From positions 60,185-124,184 of the forward strand of contig CAKQMS010000006.1 of NCBI GenBank assembly GCA_934254985.1: DNA of 64,000 nucleotides. The letters run 5' to 3'. Made by a program: the position numbers and the translations under genes. This DNA comes from an uncultured Prevotella sp. Its GTDB lineage: Bacteria; Bacteroidota; Bacteroidia; Bacteroidales; Bacteroidaceae. Each line of letters begins with the position of its first letter. Position 1 is the first letter of the stretch. The notes below the pieces were generated by a model that saw only the letters and a list, made by a program, of their open reading frames with translations, had not been told where the DNA came from and made no database searches. Positions 59,560 through 64,000 of this stretch are shown one piece after another.

Positions 59560-61947
59560 ATGAATTATAAAGGGATAACTCCATTCCTCGTCTTGGCTTT
59601 ATCGGCATTATCACTCCCTGCCCACGCACAAGACGAAGACGAGATAAAACAACATCAGGCCAAGGGCGATACCTTGACCTTCTATGTCAACGACTTCATA
59701 TTGCCCGAGGGTGCCAACCTCGACCGCCTGCTACGCAAACTCCCAGGAGTAACTTATTACAGCAGCGGCAACGTAGAAATCGATGGCATCACAGTAAAAG
59801 AGATGATGATTGACAACAAGACATTCTTCAAAAATGCCATCTCAAGCATCACATCGCGAATACCTGCCTATGCCATCAACTGCGTGAAATTCTTCGACTA
59901 CGACCAGGGCAAACGCATGACCATATCGCTAAAAAAGGAATATAAAAAGAAATGGTGGGCAGAACTCTCTGCCGCACTCGGACCCGATGAGCGATATTCC
60001 GAAAAGGCATTCGCTATGATCGATAGCAAGAAACTCCGCATGACCGTCTTTGCCAATGCCAACGACATCAACGACTCGCGCCAGCCTGGACAGGAAACAG
60101 AATGGACGCCTGCCGAGGCTGCCAAAAATCAGCGCACCACACAAATTGGCGGCTTCGACTATCGACGCAAAGAGAAAAAATGGGATGCCACAGGATATAT
60201 GGTCGTCAACAATACCAACACCCAAACCGTTACCGATGTCAATCGCCTCAATTTTATCGAGTCGGGCAACACCAACCAGACATCTCACGCCAACGGAGAA
60301 AACAAAAAGATGAAAATCGATACATATCACGATTTCCACACAATCTTTGGCAAGGTTGACGTTCATGTAAAACCAAAATTCAGCTACTCTTCAGCCAACA
60401 ACACCACACTAACCAAAGCTTCGGAATCAAAAGCCGACGACTCGTCGCTCATCAACGATTCACGAAACCTGTCTGCCTCCCTTAGCCACAACTATACGGC
60501 TGGAATCTCTGCCTCTGCAAGCATCAAATTCGACAACAAGCGCAAACAGCTCAAAACCGAAATCGGTGCCACCAACAAGGGCGGACGCGAAGACAAACGA
60601 ACGGAGCAAACCGTAAACTACTACGACATCTCCATCGACTCCACATATTATAATAGTCAGCGACTCTTCACTCGCCCTATCGACTATACCGAATACTATG
60701 CCAAGCTTAGCTATCTGTGGCTCACACGCCACACCCTCGGCTCCCTGCAATATCAATACAAACGCATCAACCAGCACGAGGAAATGGCAGAATCAGGCAC
60801 ACAAGCCTCCAACAATAGCTATCTGCAACGCGAAGCCGACAACTATCACGAGCTCACCGTCAAACACCGATGGGCACTCGCCACAAACATAGGTATCTGG
60901 AGCACCAACCTCTTTCTGCCAATAGGTCTCCACACCATCCAGCGCACCTACTCGCGCACCGACTTCCAGCGTTCCCACACCGACCGCTATTGGTCTCTCG
61001 ACACCAAAAACAACTATCTGCAATGGCGAAGTCTCGACCTTCACCATAAGCTCACCCTGCTCTTTCAGTCAACCACCACACGCCCCGAAATAGAGCAGAC
61101 AGAAGAAGTCGCCATCACCACCGACCCACAAAACTATTATCGAGGCAACAGCAAGCTGAAACCGCAATTCAATACCGACAGCCGACTCACCTACACATAT
61201 CTTAGCAAAGATATGCGCTACGAGCTCGCCCTGCAAATCATTCGCGTAAACTCCTACAACGCCATCGTAAACAAGCTTGCCTACGACCGCCCTTCCGGTC
61301 GAAAACTATACACCTACGATAATGCCAACGGCAACAACGACACCCAGATGAAATGGATTCTTGGCATGCCTCTCACAGCAGCCTCTAATCTTTTCATCCA
61401 CAACAGCCTCACCTATGGCATACAACACAAAGTGAGCCTCGAAGACGATGCCAACCTCGCCACAATCAAGAAAACTGCAACCGTGCGCAGCATCGACGAC
61501 GACATCCGACTAAAATGGAAAACGGGCAACCAGGTATTCACCCTCCGCTCGCGCTTCCGCCAATCTTATGCCAACAACGGCAGCACCATCTCACGCCCTA
61601 TCGACTGGGAATTCGGACTCCTCGCCCATCTACATCTGCCATGGGGGCTCGACCTTGCCAACAACTTCAACCTCTACACACGTCGCAAATACTCCACCAA
61701 GGAGCTCAACACCAACGACTTTGTATGGGATGCCCGCCTTGTGCGCACATTCCTCGACGACAAGCTAATGGTAGTGCTCGAAGGCTTCGACATTCTCCAA
61801 AATCTCAAGCATGTGGAATACACCCAAAGCAGTAGCTACCTCAGCAGCAAGTCCACCAACGTCATCCCATCCTACATGATGGCATGCGTAGTCTACCGCT
61901 TCAGCCACAGCAAAAAGAAATACAAACCCGGCAACCATTGGTTTTAA
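59560..61947 (+). CDS. Outer-membrane beta-barrel protein (TonB-receptor-like)
   Basis: This 795-aa protein has a signal peptide (residues 1-23), a short plug-like segment (LDRLLRKLPGVTYYSSGNVE, about 48-70, typical of Bacteroidetes OMP_b-brl_3 proteins) and a long aromatic-rich beta barrel, ending in VVYRFSHSKKKYKPGNHWF with an aromatic C-terminus. There is no carboxypeptidase-like N-terminal domain and no clear TonB box, so it may be a porin or receptor. The substrate cannot be predicted. Confidence 0.85.
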   Translation: MNYKGITPFLVLALSALSLPAHAQDEDEIKQHQAKGDTLTFYVNDFILPEGANLDRLLRKLPGVTYYSSGNVEIDGITVKEMMIDNKTFFKNAISSITSRIPAYAINCVKFFDYDQGKRMTISLKKEYKKKWWAELSAALGPDERYSEKAFAMIDSKKLRMTVFANANDINDSRQPGQETEWTPAEAAKNQRTTQIGGFDYRRKEKKWDATGYMVVNNTNTQTVTDVNRLNFIESGNTNQTSHANGENKKMKIDTYHDFHTIFGKVDVHVKPKFSYSSANNTTLTKASESKADDSSLINDSRNLSASLSHNYTAGISASASIKFDNKRKQLKTEIGATNKGGREDKRTEQTVNYYDISIDSTYYNSQRLFTRPIDYTEYYAKLSYLWLTRHTLGSLQYQYKRINQHEEMAESGTQASNNSYLQREADNYHELTVKHRWALATNIGIWSTNLFLPIGLHTIQRTYSRTDFQRSHTDRYWSLDTKNNYLQWRSLDLHHKLTLLFQSTTTRPEIEQTEEVAITTDPQNYYRGNSKLKPQFNTDSRLTYTYLSKDMRYELALQIIRVNSYNAIVNKLAYDRPSGRKLYTYDNANGNNDTQMKWILGMPLTAASNLFIHNSLTYGIQHKVSLEDDANLATIKKTATVRSIDDDIRLKWKTGNQVFTLRSRFRQSYANNGSTISRPIDWEFGLLAHLHLPWGLDLANNFNLYTRRKYSTKELNTNDFVWDARLVRTFLDDKLMVVLEGFDILQNLKHVEYTQSSSYLSSKSTNVIPSYMMACVVYRFSHSKKKYKPGNHWF

Positions 61948-62095
61948 TGGAACGAAGAGAGGGGAAGATTCTTCTCCCCCTTCCCTTCTCTTCCCTTCTC
62001 TTCTCTCATCTCCATTCCAAGTATTCCCTCTTCACTCTTCGCTCACCCTCTGGTACACATCCCTCATAGCGCATTTGCTGTATCTTTTAAAAATA

Positions 62096-62103
62096 TATCT
62101 TTG
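62096..62103 (+). promoter_or_regulatory. -7 box upstream of sbcD
   Basis: TATCTTTG with TTTG 18 nt upstream (62074-62077); a second candidate box, TACTTTTG (62132-62139), lies nearer the gene. The 268-bp gap is otherwise pyrimidine-rich repeats and AT-rich DNA. Confidence 0.45.
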
Positions 62104-62215
62104 TTTGTGCCATTTTTGTAGATAAAATCATTACTTTTGCTCCATACAACCCAAAACTATCACCTGTGTGCATTCATATCTGAATACAAACAGCATACAA
62201 AAGATACCAAGCTAA

Positions 62216-63379
62216 ATGAAAATTCTACATACCAGCGATTGGCACCTTGGTCATACGCTTTACAATTACGACCGAACAGAAGAACAGATGGCTATGCTTG
62301 TTCAGATGGTGAAAATCGTGGACAAAGAGAAGCCTGATGTATTTCTGCTTTGTGGCGATGTTTATCATACTCCGCAACCGTCTGCATCTGTTCAGACTAT
62401 GTTTACCAATGCCCTTGTCGAAATACATAATGCCAACCCTAATATGACGATTGTCATAACAGCAGGCAACCATGATAGTGGCACAAAGCATGATATATTC
62501 AAAACGCCATGGAAAGCCTTGAAGGTATATACCGTTGGCAATATTGACTCCAAAAACCTTGAAGATTTGATTATCGACATTCCCGGTCAAGGATATGTCG
62601 TTGCCGTTCCTTATGTCAACGAAAGGAATATGCCGCACGATTTCTTTCAGAATTTGCTTGACATGGCAGCAGAGCGCAACAAGGCTAATTTGCCCGTCGT
62701 TATGACTGCTCATACAACCGTAGGTGGCTGCGACTTCTCGGGCCATGAGAATGCTTCTGAATATGTGGTTGGTGGCATTGATTCTCACCACATCGAAGAT
62801 TTTGGCTCAGGCTACGACTATCTTGCTTTAGGCCATATCCATCATGCCCAGTTTGTTCGTGGCAGCCATCATCGGGTAAGATATTCAGGAACACCTGTCC
62901 CTATCAGCTTTGATGAAAATTATCCACATTCTGTCACTATAGTTGAGCTTAACGAACATGGCGAACAACCTATCGTAAGAGAGATAGAAATAACCACCCA
63001 TCGTCCTTTGGTCACATTGCCTAAAGATGGCGTTGCTACATGGGAAGACGCAAAAAATCTGCTCGAAACTTTTCCAAACGACATAGAGGCATATATACGC
63101 CTTAATGTAGAGGTAGACACTTTTCTTCCTGCAGAAGCCAATGCCGAAGCTTTGCTCCTGACCGAAAACAAGAAATGCCGATTCTGCGTTATCAACGCTC
63201 ACCGACTTAATAAAGACCGCAGAGAACCTAAGGTGATGTCGGTACAGGAGTTCAAGACCGAGAAACCAATAGATATTGCCGAGAGATATGCCGAAGATAT
63301 TGGCATAGTGTTCGACGACGACATGAAGGAACTATTCAACGAAACTCTCGCCTTACTGACAGACGAAGAAAGAATGTGA
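62216..63379 (+). CDS. sbcD: Exonuclease SbcCD, nuclease subunit D
   Basis: This Mre11-type nuclease cuts DNA hairpins and ends with SbcC. The 387-aa protein has the phosphoesterase motifs in order: TSDWHLGHTLYN (motif I), CGDVYHTPQPS (II), ITAGNHDSGTKH (III), VMTAHTTVGG (IV) and ALGHIHHAQFV (V), followed by the SbcD capping domain (PIVREIEITTHRPL). It is complete and lies 21 bp before sbcC. Confidence 0.95.
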   Translation: MKILHTSDWHLGHTLYNYDRTEEQMAMLVQMVKIVDKEKPDVFLLCGDVYHTPQPSASVQTMFTNALVEIHNANPNMTIVITAGNHDSGTKHDIFKTPWKALKVYTVGNIDSKNLEDLIIDIPGQGYVVAVPYVNERNMPHDFFQNLLDMAAERNKANLPVVMTAHTTVGGCDFSGHENASEYVVGGIDSHHIEDFGSGYDYLALGHIHHAQFVRGSHHRVRYSGTPVPISFDENYPHSVTIVELNEHGEQPIVREIEITTHRPLVTLPKDGVATWEDAKNLLETFPNDIEAYIRLNVEVDTFLPAEANAEALLLTENKKCRFCVINAHRLNKDRREPKVMSVQEFKTEKPIDIAERYAEDIGIVFDDDMKELFNETLALLTDEERM

Positions 63380-63400
63380 AATGCTTTTTAATATGTTGCT

Positions 63401-63970
63401 ATGAAATTTCAGAAACTCACCATCCACAATATAGCCTCTATCGAAGATGCTGTTATCGACTTCGAAGCCGAGCCATTGGCTGGTAGCGAAGTGTTCCTAA
63501 TCACGGGCAAAACTGGCGCTGGCAAATCCACCATTCTAGATGCCATTTGTTTGGCCCTTTATGCTGATACTCCCCGATTGTATACTACCAAGATGCAAGG
63601 AACAACCACAGATGCCAACAAGGATGTGAAGATTGACGACCCCCGCCAACTACTGCGCAGAAACACCTCCGAGGCTCATGTCAAACTTACCTTCTTGGGC
63701 AGCAATGGTGTGAGCTACGAGGCTACATGGGCTGTTGCTCGTGCGTATAAAAAGATTACAGGCGCTATCCGAAATAAGGAATGGGAACTGAAGAATCTTG
63801 ATTCGGGATACACTTTTACCAAGGATGCCGAAATCAGAAGCGAACTAAAGATTGCTGTAGGTCTCGACTTCAATCAGTTCTGTCGTACCACTATGTTGGC
63901 TCAGGGCGAGTTCACTCGTTTCTTAAATAACGTGAGTTCGACGAAATATAAGTGTCTGAAAATTTGGTGA
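63401..63970 (+). pseudogene. sbcC: SbcC N-terminal fragment, interrupted after about 180 residues
   Basis: The frame begins like every SbcC/Rad50: MKFQKLTIHNIASIEDAVID, with the Walker A (LITGKTGAGKSTILDA) and Q-loop region (MLAQGEFTRFLN). SbcC normally continues for about 900-1000 more residues. Here the frame leaves the family after RFLN at about 63931, reads about ten unrelated residues, and stops at 63970. The following bases (GTGAGTTCGACGAAATATAAG onward) look foreign, so an insertion or rearrangement is likely. Without SbcC the sbcD product would lack its ATPase. Confidence 0.7.
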
Positions 63971-64000
63971 TTAGCGAAAATTGTTGTAACTTTAAGGTGC
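63932..64000. mobile_element. Suspected left end of an insertion in sbcC
   Basis: From about 63932 the sequence no longer encodes SbcC and is AT-rich, and the window ends after about 70 bp. The nature of the inserted DNA cannot be seen. An insertion sequence is the simplest explanation, but a contig-edge effect or a frameshift with divergence is possible. Confidence 0.4.

Overview
The window looks like chromosomal DNA of a gut Bacteroidales bacterium, most probably Prevotella/Segatella. The evidence is the Bacteroidetes-type promoters (TTTG, about 19-20 nt, TAnnTTTG) in front of many genes, T9SS-like C-terminal domains, a class I short IlvC, the pheA/aminotransferase/DAHP synthase-chorismate mutase/tyrA operon order, and a HU-like/smalltalk/DUF4248 cluster. 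No rRNA, tRNA, CRISPR array, prophage or SusC/SusD pair was seen.

Layout. 1-3.6 kb: the 3' part of recQ, convergent with a GH25 muramidase. 4.1-10.2 kb: branched-chain amino acid genes (ilvD-ilvB-ilvN-acyl-ACP thioesterase, then ilvC with its own promoter). 10.6-13.2 kb: a GH51 arabinofuranosidase. 13.5-18.7 kb: a run ffh-folD-small TPR protein-four-subunit 2-oxoacid:ferredoxin oxidoreductase. 18.9-20.3 kb: a GH105 hydrolase. 20.3-22.6 kb: the small-protein/HU-like/DUF4248 locus, rich in repeats and palindromes. 22.6-25.1 kb: a LysM-TPR-zinc-finger protein and a coiled-coil lipoprotein. 25.3-29.3 kb: a very large lyase-GH43 fusion. 29.5-33.7 kb: the Phe/Tyr operon, preceded by a previously unlisted leader peptide and attenuator. 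33.9-37.1 kb: a TPR protein divergent from a diverged UDP-GlcNAc 2-epimerase homologue, a DnaQ-like exonuclease and a deoxyribosyltransferase-like hydrolase. 37.5-44.1 kb: M48 and S8 proteases, CrcB, a 34-aa protein, a small secreted protein, SlyD and AroC. 44.3-47.6 kb: a pectate lyase. 47.8-57.8 kb: pyrDK, an XRE regulator, holA, an HsdR-N-like nuclease, aat, YhcH-like, TerB-DnaJ, zinc-ribbon, Nif3 and SprT proteins. 57.8-59.3 kb: a FetAB-like ABC transporter. 59.6-64 kb: an outer-membrane barrel protein, sbcD, and an sbcC that is broken off near the window edge.

How the parts fit. Amino acid supply is well represented (BCAA, aromatic), with the aromatic operon apparently controlled by transcription attenuation. 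The four pectin/arabinan enzymes (GH51, GH105, lyase-GH43, PL1) are scattered single genes and not one polysaccharide utilisation locus, but together they could act on rhamnogalacturonan-I and homogalacturonan. The most interesting signals are the FYYFYFYF leader peptide with a terminator/antiterminator pair, the inverted-repeat-bounded DUF4248 segment with a 50-bp perfect palindrome, a mobile promoter-bearing repeat present twice, heptamer repeats that sit directly after stop codons, and the disruption of sbcC.
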